Below, one piece after another: positions 25,351 through 35,005 of a DNA stretch of 64,000 bases. Positions within the stretch are counted from its first letter, which is position 1. The number at the start of each line of letters is the position of its first letter. This stretch comes from Pseudomonas sp. LP_7_YM (GTDB lineage Bacteria; Pseudomonadota; Gammaproteobacteria; Pseudomonadales; Pseudomonadaceae): the NCBI RefSeq assembly GCF_004364435.1, contig NZ_SOCT01000001.1, positions 558,001 through 622,000 on the forward strand. The letters run 5' to 3'. The notes beneath the pieces were generated by a model that did no database searches, had not been told where the DNA came from, and saw nothing but the letters and a program-made list of their open reading frames with translations. The translations under genes and the position numbers were made by a program.

Positions 25351-27277
25351 CACCCGGCTGCTGATTGTCGATGACAACATCGCAACTCGCTACGCGTTGC
25401 GCAGGCGCATGGAGCGCCAGGGGTTTGTGGTTCAGGAGGCTGGCACCGGCGCTGAGGGCCTGGCGCAGATCGCCGAGCAGATCCCGGATGCGTTGATTCT
25501 CGATGTCAATCTGCCGGACATGAGCGGCTTCGATATCGTGCGTCAACTGCGTAGCCAGCCGCGGACCGCGTTACTGCCTGTGGTGCACGTGTCTGCCGCC
25601 TCGATCCATACCGGGGACATCGTCACCGGGCTTGAGGCGGGCGCCGACGCCTACATGGTTCACCCGGTAGACCCCGACGTGCTTCTGGCGACCTTGCGCA
25701 CCCTGCTGCGCGTGCGCGATACCGAATTCGCATTGCGCAACAGCGAGGATCGGTTCCGGGAAATTTTCGCCAACGTCTCTGCACCGATCGCGGTCATGGA
25801 CGGCGAGCTCAAGGTTCACGAATGCAACCATGCTTTTTCCCGCCTGATTGCCCAGGCGTCCGACAACGACCTGTTGCAATGCTTCAGTGAAGACCAGGCT
25901 CCCGCGATCAGCGGTTTGAGCAAGGCACTGATGGCGGGCGAGCGCTGGAAAGGCACCCTGTGCATGCTGGTCGAGGGAGATCTGCGCGAGACCGAATGGC
26001 AGGTGTCTCCTTATCGCGTAGACGACCTGAGCCTGGTGTTCGTCGAAGACGTCACCGAGCACCGACGCCGCGAACAGTCGCACCTGCAGCAACTCGATAG
26101 CGTCAATACGCAACTGGCCCATGAGGTTGCCGAGCGGGCACGGACCGAAGCGCAGCTGTTGCAGGCGCAGAAGATGGACGCCATCGGTAAGTTGACCGGC
26201 GGCATCGCACACGACTTCAACAACCTGCTCACCGGCATCATCACCGGGCTTGAGCTGATCAAGAAACGTACTGAAGACGGGCGTGTCGAGAAAGTCCTGA
26301 GTTACGCCGATGCCGCGCTGGCGTCGGCGAAAAGTGCTGCGACGCTGACCCACCGTCTGCTGGCCTTCGCACGGCAACAGCCGCTGGACGCCCGGCCCGC
26401 CGACGTCAATCAGTATGTGCTGTCGCTTGAAGAGCTTTTGAGCCGGACCATTGGCAAGCGCATTGGCCTGACCCTCGAATTGACCTCCGGCAACTGCGTG
26501 GCCCTGGTTGACGCCGGACAGCTGGAAAGCGCGGTGCTCAATCTGGTGATCAACGCCCGCGATGCATTGCCGCATGGCGGTAATGTCTGGATCAGTACAT
26601 ATGAGGCCTATTCCCAAGGCAACCCCCGGCTGGACGATGGCCTGTACATCGCCCTGACGGTACGCGATGACGGCGTGGGCATCGAACACCACTTGATCGA
26701 CAAGGTGTTCGACCCGTTCTTTACCACCAAGCCTATCGGCGAAGGCACGGGACTGGGCCTGTCGACCATTTATGGTTTTGCCCGGCAATCAGGTGGTGAC
26801 GTGCATATACGTAGCGTTTTAGGTCACGGGACCGAGGTGACGCTGATGCTGCCCGCGGCCAAGGAGCAGGTCGTCCCGCCTCAGCCGGTGGTGGAAGCCG
26901 CCCGATTGGGCGCAGGCGAACATGTGCTGATCGTCGAGGACACCGCCTCGGTACGTATGTTTGTCAATGAAGTGCTGACTGACGCTGGCTACCGCTGCAC
27001 CCAGGTCGCCGACGTGAACACTGCATTGACGCTGCTTGAGCACGACGCATCCATTGATCTGTTGCTGACGGATGTCGGCATGCCGCAAATGAACGGTCGC
27101 GAGCTGGCGCAACGGATGCGTGTCTGGCGCCAGGAAGTCCCGGTCCTGTTCATGACCGGCTATGCGGAAAACGCACTGAACCGTCAGCTGTTTTTGGGCG
27201 AGGGCATGGACATGATCACCAAGCCCTTCCAGCTGGCCGAATTTCTGAACAAGGTCCGCGCCATGCTTGACGTTTGA
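25340..27277 (+). CDS. Hybrid protein: REC - PAS - HisKA - HATPase - REC
   Basis: 645 residues. The N-terminal receiver has LLIVDDN and phosphoacceptor Asp55 (LILDVNLPDMSG). A PAS-like region (about 135-255) and a coiled coil lead to HisKA with GGIAHDFNNLLTGI (His near 289), a HATPase domain (VINARDALPHGG, VRDDGVGIE, GTGLGLSTIYGFARQSGG) and a second receiver (LLLTDVGMPQMNG). The upstream kinase probably phosphorylates the first receiver. ATG 25340 is chosen because AGGAG lies seven bases before it; ATG 25334 is too near that site. There is no DNA-binding output domain. Confidence 0.9.
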   Translation: MKADTRLLIVDDNIATRYALRRRMERQGFVVQEAGTGAEGLAQIAEQIPDALILDVNLPDMSGFDIVRQLRSQPRTALLPVVHVSAASIHTGDIVTGLEAGADAYMVHPVDPDVLLATLRTLLRVRDTEFALRNSEDRFREIFANVSAPIAVMDGELKVHECNHAFSRLIAQASDNDLLQCFSEDQAPAISGLSKALMAGERWKGTLCMLVEGDLRETEWQVSPYRVDDLSLVFVEDVTEHRRREQSHLQQLDSVNTQLAHEVAERARTEAQLLQAQKMDAIGKLTGGIAHDFNNLLTGIITGLELIKKRTEDGRVEKVLSYADAALASAKSAATLTHRLLAFARQQPLDARPADVNQYVLSLEELLSRTIGKRIGLTLELTSGNCVALVDAGQLESAVLNLVINARDALPHGGNVWISTYEAYSQGNPRLDDGLYIALTVRDDGVGIEHHLIDKVFDPFFTTKPIGEGTGLGLSTIYGFARQSGGDVHIRSVLGHGTEVTLMLPAAKEQVVPPQPVVEAARLGAGEHVLIVEDTASVRMFVNEVLTDAGYRCTQVADVNTALTLLEHDASIDLLLTDVGMPQMNGRELAQRMRVWRQEVPVLFMTGYAENALNRQLFLGEGMDMITKPFQLAEFLNKVRAMLDV

Positions 27278-27429
27278 ATCGGCTATTTTTGTCGGGCCAG
27301 CGCTATTGAACCGAGCTATACCTGTACAATTTTTGTTACTGTTTACACCAATTCATTTAGTGCCAACCGTAAGGCACCCACCTTTGGCGAAAGTCCGTGG
27401 GACACGTCTGAGGGGAAGGAGATGCAGTT

Positions 27430-29685
27430 TTGAACCTCAGCCAGGAAGTTCTGCAAAGCGCGATAGACAATTGCGCCCGCGAGCCGATTCAGATCCCCGG
27501 CAGTATTCAGCCCCAAGGCTTTGTGCTGGTTATCGACGAAGCGAAGATGCGCATTGTCCAGGTCAGCGCCAACGTCGCCAGTTGGCTGGGTCTGGCGCCA
27601 GAGGTGCTGATCGGCGCGGCGCTGCAGCGCGTCTTCAATGATTACCCGCGCCTGCTGGGTCGTCTGGCAGAACTGCCGGAAGACGACCTGAACCCCTTTC
27701 ACATAGGCGATGTGCGTTTCATCGACGGAAGCCGCGCCGGCGTGCCGATGGCAATGATGGTTCATCGCCACGATCGCGTGCTGATTGCCGAGTTCGCGCT
27801 GGCTAGCGACATGGGCTCGGCCTACGGCAACATTTATCCGCTGATGCGTGCATTTATCAGTCAGATGGAGGAAACCGAGTCCATCGAGGCTCTGAGTCAG
27901 CGCTCGGTGGCCGAGGTCAGGCGCATCACCGGTTTCGGTCGGGTCAAGGTCTATCGTTTCGACGTCGATGGCAGCGGGCAGGTGACCGCCGAGGCCGTCG
28001 AGCAGGGTTATGGCAGCTATCTGGGACTGAGCTTCCCGGCCTCTGACATTCCGGTTCAAGCCAGGGCCTTGTATCTGGCCAACCGTATCCGCGTCATCGA
28101 GGACGCCGGCTATCAGCCTTCGCCCTTGGTACCGGTCAATAACCCCCTGACCGGCGCACCGCTGGACCTGAGCTTCGCCACGCTGCGCAGCGTCTCGCCC
28201 GTGCACCTGCAGTACATGCGCAATATGCAGACGATGGCGTCGATGTCGATTTCCATCGTGGTGCGTGGCAAGTTGTGGGGGCTCATTGCCTGCCACCATG
28301 CCACGCCGCACCCGGTCAGCTTCCAGACCCGTACCGCTTGCGAACTCCTGGGCAGCGTATTGTCGTTGCAAGTCGAAACCAAGGAAGCCCAGGCCAGGAC
28401 ACAGCGCATGCTGAGCCTGCGCAGGCAGATCGTGCAGATGCTTGCCTCGATGGCTGATCTGGACAGCGTGATCGGTGGTCTGCGCGCGATGCCTGACGTT
28501 CTGCTGGCGTTTGTCGAAGCGACGGGCGCTGCCGTGATTTCCGAATCGACGCTGGACGTCTATGGCGACACGCCGGATCGCGAACAGATTCATGCCCTGG
28601 CCCGCTGGTTGGGCGCGCGTGAGTCCCACGAGGTGTTCCAGTCCGATAACGTTGGTCGCGACATTCCCGAGCTGCCGGAACTCGGGGCATCAGTCAGCGG
28701 GGTTCTGGCCATGGCCATTTCCGAACTGCATTCGAACTACATCATCTGGTTCCGGCCGGAACAGGCCCGCGTGGTGAATTGGGCCGGCAAGCCGGAAAAG
28801 ACCCTCAGCGACAACGGCTCGCTCAACCCGCGCCACAGTTTTGAGCTGTGGCAGGAGACCATGCGCGGCTTCTCACGGCCATGGGATGAACTGGATACCG
28901 AAGGCGTCGTCGAACTGCGAACGGCGGTGCTGGGCATCGTGTTGCGCAAGGCCGAAGAAATGGCGGCGCTCGCCGAAGAACTGAAGAAGTCCAATAAAGA
29001 GCTTGAAGCGTTTTCCTATAGCGTGTCCCACGACCTGCGCGCGCCGCTGCGGCACATCGCCGGTTACGCCGAACTGCTGAGCGACATAGAAGGCAGCAAG
29101 CTCTCTGACAGGGGCGTACGTTTTCTCGACAACATTGGCGAGTCGGCGCGATTCGCCGGGACCCTGGTGGATAATTTGCTGAGTTTCTCGCAAATGGGTC
29201 GCTCGGCCATGCGTTATTCGCAAGTCGATCTCAACGCCATGGTCGAAGCCATTCGCCGCGAGATGCAGCCTGATTACGAAGGCCGCGACCTGCAGTGGCT
29301 CATCCCGCAACCGTTGCCGGTGCTGATCGCTGACGCCGCATTCCTGCATCTGGCCATGCGCAACCTGCTGTCCAACGCCATCAAGTACAGCCGCACCCAA
29401 AGTGCGGCCGTGATCGAGATTGGCAGTTATGAAAAAGACGGCAAGGTCGTGGTGTACATTCGCGACAATGGCGTGGGTTTCGACATGCAGTACGCGAGCA
29501 AGCTGTTCGGCGTGTTCCAGCGCCTGCACCGGATGGAGGAATTCGAAGGCACCGGAATTGGCCTGGCCAGCGTAAGGCGGATCATCGAAAGGCATGACGG
29601 TTCGGTGTGGGCACAGAGCGAGTTGGGGCAGGGAGCCACCTTTTATTTTGCGCTGCCAAAGCGCAGTCTCACCGTAACCCTTTGA
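27430..29685 (+). CDS. bphP: Bacteriophytochrome histidine kinase (PAS-GAF-PHY-HisKA-HATPase)
   Basis: 751 residues. The biliverdin-linking Cys15 (DNCAREPIQIPGSIQPQG) starts the PAS domain; the GAF domain has PASDIPVQARALYLANRIR and SPVHLQYMRNM with the Asp and His that contact the chromophore. A PHY domain follows, then HisKA with SYSVSHDLRAPLRHIAGY and a HATPase ending GTGIGLASVRRIIERHDG. It should sense red/far-red light. The canonical IQPHG near residue 27 reads IQPQG. TTG 27430 is the only start that keeps Cys15: no in-frame ATG or GTG lies between it and the stop at 27409, and AGGAG is eight bases upstream. The haem oxygenase gene bphO, which often adjoins bphP, is not in this window. 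Confidence 0.93.
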   Translation: MNLSQEVLQSAIDNCAREPIQIPGSIQPQGFVLVIDEAKMRIVQVSANVASWLGLAPEVLIGAALQRVFNDYPRLLGRLAELPEDDLNPFHIGDVRFIDGSRAGVPMAMMVHRHDRVLIAEFALASDMGSAYGNIYPLMRAFISQMEETESIEALSQRSVAEVRRITGFGRVKVYRFDVDGSGQVTAEAVEQGYGSYLGLSFPASDIPVQARALYLANRIRVIEDAGYQPSPLVPVNNPLTGAPLDLSFATLRSVSPVHLQYMRNMQTMASMSISIVVRGKLWGLIACHHATPHPVSFQTRTACELLGSVLSLQVETKEAQARTQRMLSLRRQIVQMLASMADLDSVIGGLRAMPDVLLAFVEATGAAVISESTLDVYGDTPDREQIHALARWLGARESHEVFQSDNVGRDIPELPELGASVSGVLAMAISELHSNYIIWFRPEQARVVNWAGKPEKTLSDNGSLNPRHSFELWQETMRGFSRPWDELDTEGVVELRTAVLGIVLRKAEEMAALAEELKKSNKELEAFSYSVSHDLRAPLRHIAGYAELLSDIEGSKLSDRGVRFLDNIGESARFAGTLVDNLLSFSQMGRSAMRYSQVDLNAMVEAIRREMQPDYEGRDLQWLIPQPLPVLIADAAFLHLAMRNLLSNAIKYSRTQSAAVIEIGSYEKDGKVVVYIRDNGVGFDMQYASKLFGVFQRLHRMEEFEGTGIGLASVRRIIERHDGSVWAQSELGQGATFYFALPKRSLTVTL

Positions 29686-29704
29686 GTGTCCGAGGAGACG
29701 CCCA

Positions 29705-30166
29705 ATGCTCAAACCCATTCTTCTGGTGGAAGACAATCCAAACGATCTGGAGCTGACCCTTGTCGCTCTGGAACGTAGCCAGTTGGCCAACGAAGTGATC
29801 GTTCTGCGCGACGGCGCCGAGGCGCTCGATTATCTGTTCCGGCGTGGTCAGCATCATGACCGCGCTGCCGGCAATCCGGCAGTGCTCCTGCTGGATCTCA
29901 AACTGCCCAAACTCGATGGTCTGGAAGTGCTCAAGGCCATTCGCGAGAGCGAGGACTTGCGCAGTATGCCCGTGGTGATGCTGACGTCCTCCCGCGAGGA
30001 GCCCGATCTGCAAAGCGCCTACGCATTGGGAGTGAACGCTTACGTAGTCAAGCCGGTCGAATTCAAGGAGTTTGTCTCGGCAATCTCCGATCTCGGGGTT
30101 TTCTGGGCCGTACTCAACGAGCCGCCGCCTGGCTCACTGCGACTGACACGCCGTCCGGGTTCCTGA
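29705..30166 (+). CDS. Single-domain response regulator (BphR/Rcp1-like)
   Basis: A 153-residue CheY-like receiver with acidic pocket VEDNPND, phosphoacceptor Asp64 (LLLDLKLPKLDG), VVMLTSS and a YVVKPVEF Lys. There is no output domain. Its position 19 bp after bphP, and its similarity to Rcp1-type regulators, mark it as the direct phosphotransfer partner of the phytochrome. From it the phosphate may pass to other proteins in the cluster. Confidence 0.92.
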   Translation: MLKPILLVEDNPNDLELTLVALERSQLANEVIVLRDGAEALDYLFRRGQHHDRAAGNPAVLLLDLKLPKLDGLEVLKAIRESEDLRSMPVVMLTSSREEPDLQSAYALGVNAYVVKPVEFKEFVSAISDLGVFWAVLNEPPPGSLRLTRRPGS

Positions 30167-30245
30167 TTCACCCGAATTCATGGCCCGACCCGTTCCGCGA
30201 CTCGCTGGCGGTAAAGGCCTTTTGCGCAACAAATGACGACTTTCC

Positions 30246-32642
30246 ATGCCGCTATCCCTACTCAAGTTGCTTCTGGTCGAAGACAGTCCGCATGATGCCG
30301 AGCTGACCTTGCTCACCCTGGAGACCAGCGGGCTAACCATCGACGCCACCCTGGTCTACAACCACCAGGAGGTGGAGAGAGAACTCTCGACCGGACGTTT
30401 CGACCTGATTCTCAGCGATTACCTGTTGCCCGGATCCTCGGGTCTGGAAGTCCTGAACAGCGCATTGCGCCTGGCGCCGCAGACGCCATTCATTTTCCTG
30501 TCGGGCATTTTCGGCGAACAACATGCGGTCGAGATGATGCGCATGGGCGCGATTGACTACGTGCTTAAGCAGAACCTGAAAATGCTGCCCAAGGCGGTCG
30601 TGCGCGCAGTCTCCGAGGTGTACGAGCGCGAGAAGCGCCAGCACGCCGAAGCCACGCTGCAAGATGCCGAGGTACGTGCGCATCTGGCGATCGAAGCGGC
30701 AGATATGGGCGTCTGGACCTATGATCCGCGTAACGACACCCTCATTTGGGACGAGCGCTGCAAGACCCTTTATGGGCTGTCTGCCGATGCACCGGTGAGC
30801 ATGGACTTCATGTTTTCCCACTGCCATCCGGACGATCGCGCGTTGCTTCACAGCAAGGTCATGGCGGCCCTGGCTGCCGACACTGGCTTCCAGATCGAAC
30901 ATCGCTTGTTGGTGGATGACGATGATGCCGAGCGCTGGGTGTTCTCCAATGGCCGCTCGTTGTTCGAAGACGGTAAATGCGTACGCTTCACTGGCGTCAT
31001 GCAGGACGTCAGCGAACGCAAACAGTCGACTCAAGCCCTGTACCAGCTCAACGAAATCCTCGGGGAGCGGGTGGTGCAGCGAACCCGCGAACGCGACCGT
31101 ACCTGGGAGTTGTCACGAGAACTGCTAGCGGTGCTGCGTTTTGACCTGAGTCCGATTGCCCTGAACCCTGCCTGGGAATCGACCCTGGGCTGGACCCGTG
31201 CCGATTTTCACGATCAGTCCCTGGGCGAGCTCATTCATCTGGATGACTTGGCAGCGACGCTGCGCGAAACCGCCAGTGTTGCCCAAGGCAATGTCACCAC
31301 CCGTTTCGTCAACCGCCTGCGCCATGCCGAAGGCGGATTCCGCTGGTTGTCCTGGACCATCGTTCCCGATGACGGGCTGATGTATGCCGCTGTGCGCGAT
31401 ATCACCAGCGAACGTGCGGTGGTCGATGAACTGGCGGCGACCAACAAACGTTTACGCGACCAGATCAAAGAGCGCGAGCGGGTCGAAGCCGCTTTGCAGC
31501 AGATGCAGCGCCTTGAAGTGGTCGGCCAGCTCACGGCCGGGGTGGCGCATGATTTCAACAACCTGCTGACGGTCATTCTGACCAGTGCCAACTTCCTGGC
31601 TCGGGATCTGGAAAAAGGCGTGTTCACCAAGTCTCCCCAGCGCCTGCAGAACATTCGCTCGGCGGGCGAACGCGGTGCCAAATTGACCAGCCAGTTGCTG
31701 TCGTTCTCCCGTCGCCAGCGCCTTGAACCTGTCGCCCTCAACCTTAATGACACCATTGCCGGCATGCGTGAGTTGCTGGGCCGCGCGCTGGGCGGCAGCG
31801 TGTGGGTGGAGACCGAGCTGGCCGATGATCTGTGGAGTGCGCTGGTCGACCCGACGCAAACCGAGATGATCATCCTCAACCTGGCGATCAATGCCCGCGA
31901 TGCAATGATTCAGGGTGGCCAGTTGCGCTTGAGCACCTGGAACGAGGTCGTCTATCGCTTGCCCCAACGTCCCGAAGACCCTGATCCTGGGGCCTATGTC
32001 GTGCTGTCGGTCAGTGATTCAGGGTGCGGCATGAGCCAGGAAGTACTGGCCAAAGCCTTCGAGCCCTTCTTTACCACCAAGGCGGTGGGCAAGGGTTCAG
32101 GGCTGGGGCTGGCGCAGGTCTTCGGCTTCGCCAAGCAGTCCGGGGGCGGGGTCAGTATTGAAACGGCCGAAAATGCCGGTACCACCATCAAGGTATTTCT
32201 GCCCAGCATCGCCTTGACTGCGAATCCGGTGACCAGCGTTTCGGACATGCCCGGCCACGCCGGTCCCGATGATCTGCACCGTACCATCCTGCTGGTTGAC
32301 GATGATCCGGACGTGCGTTCAGTGACGTCGATGATGCTCAGTTCACTGGGGTACTCGGTGGTCGAGGCGGAAAGTGGCGAAGACGCGCTGAAAAAGCTCG
32401 ATCCCGGCATCGAACTGGTCCTGACCGACTTCGCCATGCCCAACATGACCGGCGCCGAGCTGGCCCTTATCATCAAACGAGAGCACCCGGGTTTGCCGAT
32501 CATGTTCATCACCGGTTTTGCAGATATCGACATTCTGGATGTCGATCAACAATTGATCGTGCAAAAGCCCTACAAGGAAGAAGAACTGGCGCGCAAACTG
32601 GCGAATGTGTTGATAAAGGCAGGGCCGAGTGTGGCTTCCTGA
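30246..32642 (+). CDS. Hybrid sensor kinase: REC - PAS - PAS - HisKA - HATPase - REC
   Basis: 798 residues without membrane segments. The receiver has LLLVEDSPHDAE and Asp58 (LILSDYLLPGSSG). Two PAS domains follow (about 140-260 and 295-395), the first with the PAC segment RWVFSNGRSLFEDGKCVRF. The HisKA box is GQLTAGVAHDFNNLLTVI and the HATPase contains INARDAMIQGG, VSDSGCGM and GSGLGLAQVFGFAKQSGG. The second receiver has LVLTDFAMPNMTG. Layout and sequence match the earlier hybrid gene, suggesting duplication. It lies 79 bp after the response regulator and probably shares its transcript. Confidence 0.92.
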   Translation: MPLSLLKLLLVEDSPHDAELTLLTLETSGLTIDATLVYNHQEVERELSTGRFDLILSDYLLPGSSGLEVLNSALRLAPQTPFIFLSGIFGEQHAVEMMRMGAIDYVLKQNLKMLPKAVVRAVSEVYEREKRQHAEATLQDAEVRAHLAIEAADMGVWTYDPRNDTLIWDERCKTLYGLSADAPVSMDFMFSHCHPDDRALLHSKVMAALAADTGFQIEHRLLVDDDDAERWVFSNGRSLFEDGKCVRFTGVMQDVSERKQSTQALYQLNEILGERVVQRTRERDRTWELSRELLAVLRFDLSPIALNPAWESTLGWTRADFHDQSLGELIHLDDLAATLRETASVAQGNVTTRFVNRLRHAEGGFRWLSWTIVPDDGLMYAAVRDITSERAVVDELAATNKRLRDQIKERERVEAALQQMQRLEVVGQLTAGVAHDFNNLLTVILTSANFLARDLEKGVFTKSPQRLQNIRSAGERGAKLTSQLLSFSRRQRLEPVALNLNDTIAGMRELLGRALGGSVWVETELADDLWSALVDPTQTEMIILNLAINARDAMIQGGQLRLSTWNEVVYRLPQRPEDPDPGAYVVLSVSDSGCGMSQEVLAKAFEPFFTTKAVGKGSGLGLAQVFGFAKQSGGGVSIETAENAGTTIKVFLPSIALTANPVTSVSDMPGHAGPDDLHRTILLVDDDPDVRSVTSMMLSSLGYSVVEAESGEDALKKLDPGIELVLTDFAMPNMTGAELALIIKREHPGLPIMFITGFADIDILDVDQQLIVQKPYKEEELARKLANVLIKAGPSVAS

Positions 32643-32843
32643 AGGGCAGGCCAGCTGTACATGCTTCGTTGACTCAGATGTTGCGTTCGCTGCCATCGTA
32701 CCTAAGACATCTGCCACGGGGTATGCGGCGCCGCACTCCCTGTAAAAGCCAGCGTGCTGGCAAAGACTGAGCGTGCGTCGCCGCAAATGTCACTGCCAGA
32801 TCGAGGCACGGTGCCCATGTGTCCTGCTTCCGAACCGACTGCA

Positions 32844-33185
32844 TCAATCCTCTCGGGTCAACACTTCCAGCAATTCGATCTCGAAAATCAGGTTCGAATT
32901 CGGTTTGATGTGGGCGCCCATGCTGCGTTCGCCGTACGCCAGGTGGGAGGGCACCCTCAGTTCGCGTTTGCCGCCGACTTTCATGCCCATCAGGCCCTGA
33001 TCCCAGCCTTTGATCACTCGTCCGGTCCCGATCACACACTGAAACGGCTTGCCACGCTCCCACGATGAATCGAACACCGTGCCGTCTTCCAGCGTGCCGG
33101 TATAGTGCGTGGTGATCAGCGCACCCTTGACCGCTGCTTTACCCGTGCCCTGCAATAGGTCGATGATCTGTAGCTCTTCATTCAT
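32844..33185 (-). CDS. FKBP-type peptidyl-prolyl cis-trans isomerase
   Basis: A single FKBP domain of 113 residues with all family blocks: HYTGTLEDGTVFDSSWERGKP, IGTGRVIKGWDQGLMGMKVGG and HLAYGER. It catalyses proline isomerisation; without a signal peptide it should be cytoplasmic. It converges with the hybrid kinase gene and has its own promoter on the minus strand. Confidence 0.93.
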   Translation of the reverse strand: MNEELQIIDLLQGTGKAAVKGALITTHYTGTLEDGTVFDSSWERGKPFQCVIGTGRVIKGWDQGLMGMKVGGKRELRVPSHLAYGERSMGAHIKPNSNLIFEIELLEVLTRED

Positions 33186-33256
33186 ATAAGTATTCCTGGC
33201 TGGGTAAACGGGGTGGCGGGGATGCTAGCGGTGCAGTGCGGTGCTGGCAATGCCGG

Positions 33257-33294
33257 CATAAAAAACGGCGCGTCCTGTGCGGGACGCGCCGTTT
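33257..33294 (-). terminator. Rho-independent terminator after the semialdehyde dehydrogenase gene
   Basis: A 13-bp stem (AAACGGCGCGTCC and its complement) with a 5-6 base loop. On the minus strand the stem is followed by a T-run, so it ends transcription of the dehydrogenase gene whose stop is 25 bp away. Confidence 0.85.
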
Positions 33295-33318
33295 CCGGGC
33301 TAGCGGATCAGATGCACA

Positions 33319-34902
33319 TCAAGCGATGACGTCGCTGCTCCACTCGCCATTGACCAGACGGTTGAGGCCTAGCGGGTTGGCATTTTGCAAAGCGGCCGGC
33401 AGCAGGCTGTCCGGGTAGTTCTGATAGCAGACCGGGCGCAGGAAACGGTCAATGGCCAGAGTGCCGACGGAAGTACCGCGGGCGTCGGATGTCGCAGGGT
33501 ACGGACCGCCGTGAACCATGGCATCCGAGACTTCCACGCCAGTCGGGTAACCGTTGATCAGGATGCGACCGACTTTCTCTTCCAGGACGGGCACCAGCCA
33601 TTGGTATTTCTGCAGGTCGGCCGTTTCGCCGATCAGCGTGGCAGTCAGTTGACCGCGCAGCGCCAGCAGAGCGGCTTTCAGTTCGGCGTCGTCGGCCACT
33701 TCGATCAGCAGTGTGGTTGGGCCGAAGACTTCTTCCTGAAGCAGTTCGTCACCATTGAGCAGCATGCTCACCTGGGCCTTGAACAGCTGGGCCTGAGCCT
33801 GTCGTCCTTCCTGCGCCTTACCTGCCAGGTGGGTAACGCTCGGGTGATCCAGCAGCTTCTGTACGCCCTTGCTGTAGCTGCGCAGACCCCCTTCGTTGAG
33901 CATGGTTTGCGGCGCCTGCCCATCCATGTGCTCTTTAAGCTGTTCGGTGAACGCGGTGAGAGCCGGGGAGCGAATGCCGATCACCACGCCCGGGTTGGTG
34001 CAGAACTGACCGGCGCCCATCACAACCGAGCCTGCCAGTTCGCCGGCGATGGTGGCGCCACGGGCTGCCAGCGCGCCAGGCAGTAGCACGACCGGGTTGA
34101 TGCTGGACATCTCGGCAAATACCGGGATGGGTTGCGCACGCTCGGCGGCCAGTTTGCACAGCGCGTTGCCGCCGTGCAGGGAGCCGGTGAAGCCGACGCC
34201 TTGAATGGCCGGGTGCTTGACCAGACCTTCACCAACGCCGCTGCCGAAAATCATATTGAACACGCCTTTAGGCATGCCGGTTTTCTCAGCGGCACGGATG
34301 ATCGCGTTGCCCACCAGGTCAGCAGTCGCCATGTGACCGCTGTGCGCTTTGACCACCACCGGGCAACCGGCGGCCAGTGCAGAGGCGGTATCGCCACCGG
34401 CCGTAGAGAATGCCAACGGGAAGTTACTCGCGCCGAACACGGCAATCGGGCCAACGCCGATACGGTATTGGCGCAGATCTACGCGTGGCAGCGGCTTGCG
34501 ATCTGGCAAGGCCTTATCAATGCGCGCCCCAAGGAAGTCACCGCGACGCAGGACCTTGGCAAACAGGCGCATCTGGCCGCTGGTGCGGCCGCGTTCGCCC
34601 TGAATACGACCGGCAGGTAGCGCGGTTTCCTGACAGACCAGAGCAACGAAGTCATCGCCCAGGGCGTCCAGTTCGTCGGCAATCGAATCGAGGAACTCAG
34701 CGCGTCGAGCCGGGCTCAGCTGGCGGTATTCGACGAAGGCTTCCTTGGCAGCCAGTGCGGCGGCGTCGATTTCGGCGTCGGTGGCTTGATGGAAGGTGTA
34801 GGGCAGGGCTTCGCCGGTGGTGGCATCCAGACTCTTGTGGCGCGCTTCGCCGAGGCCGCTGCGGGCGCCGCCGATGAAGTTCTGGCCGAGAACGTTAGGC
34901 AT
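33319..34902 (-). CDS. Alpha-ketoglutaric semialdehyde (2,5-dioxovalerate) dehydrogenase
   Basis: 527 residues, the length and sequence of the NADP-dependent KGSADH branch of aldehyde dehydrogenases. It oxidises 2-oxoglutarate semialdehyde to 2-oxoglutarate at the end of the oxidative pentose, hexarate or hydroxyproline routes. The catalytic Cys is in GAGQFCTNPG near residue 300 and the general-base Glu in VFAEMSSINP near 266; FGASNFPLAFSTAGGDTASALAAGCPVVVKAHSGH is the cofactor region. ATG 34902 has AGGAG upstream. The partner genes of those pathways are not adjacent, so which one it serves is not clear. Confidence 0.9.
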   Translation of the reverse strand: MPNVLGQNFIGGARSGLGEARHKSLDATTGEALPYTFHQATDAEIDAAALAAKEAFVEYRQLSPARRAEFLDSIADELDALGDDFVALVCQETALPAGRIQGERGRTSGQMRLFAKVLRRGDFLGARIDKALPDRKPLPRVDLRQYRIGVGPIAVFGASNFPLAFSTAGGDTASALAAGCPVVVKAHSGHMATADLVGNAIIRAAEKTGMPKGVFNMIFGSGVGEGLVKHPAIQGVGFTGSLHGGNALCKLAAERAQPIPVFAEMSSINPVVLLPGALAARGATIAGELAGSVVMGAGQFCTNPGVVIGIRSPALTAFTEQLKEHMDGQAPQTMLNEGGLRSYSKGVQKLLDHPSVTHLAGKAQEGRQAQAQLFKAQVSMLLNGDELLQEEVFGPTTLLIEVADDAELKAALLALRGQLTATLIGETADLQKYQWLVPVLEEKVGRILINGYPTGVEVSDAMVHGGPYPATSDARGTSVGTLAIDRFLRPVCYQNYPDSLLPAALQNANPLGLNRLVNGEWSSDVIA

Positions 34903-35005
34903 CTGCTTCTCCTGTTATTTTTGGGTCGAAACGGTCAGGCAGTGGGCCTGACAGGGAATCTGTGAGGTTGCGTGAGGCACAGTGACGATTGGCCTGAAGG
35001 GTATT

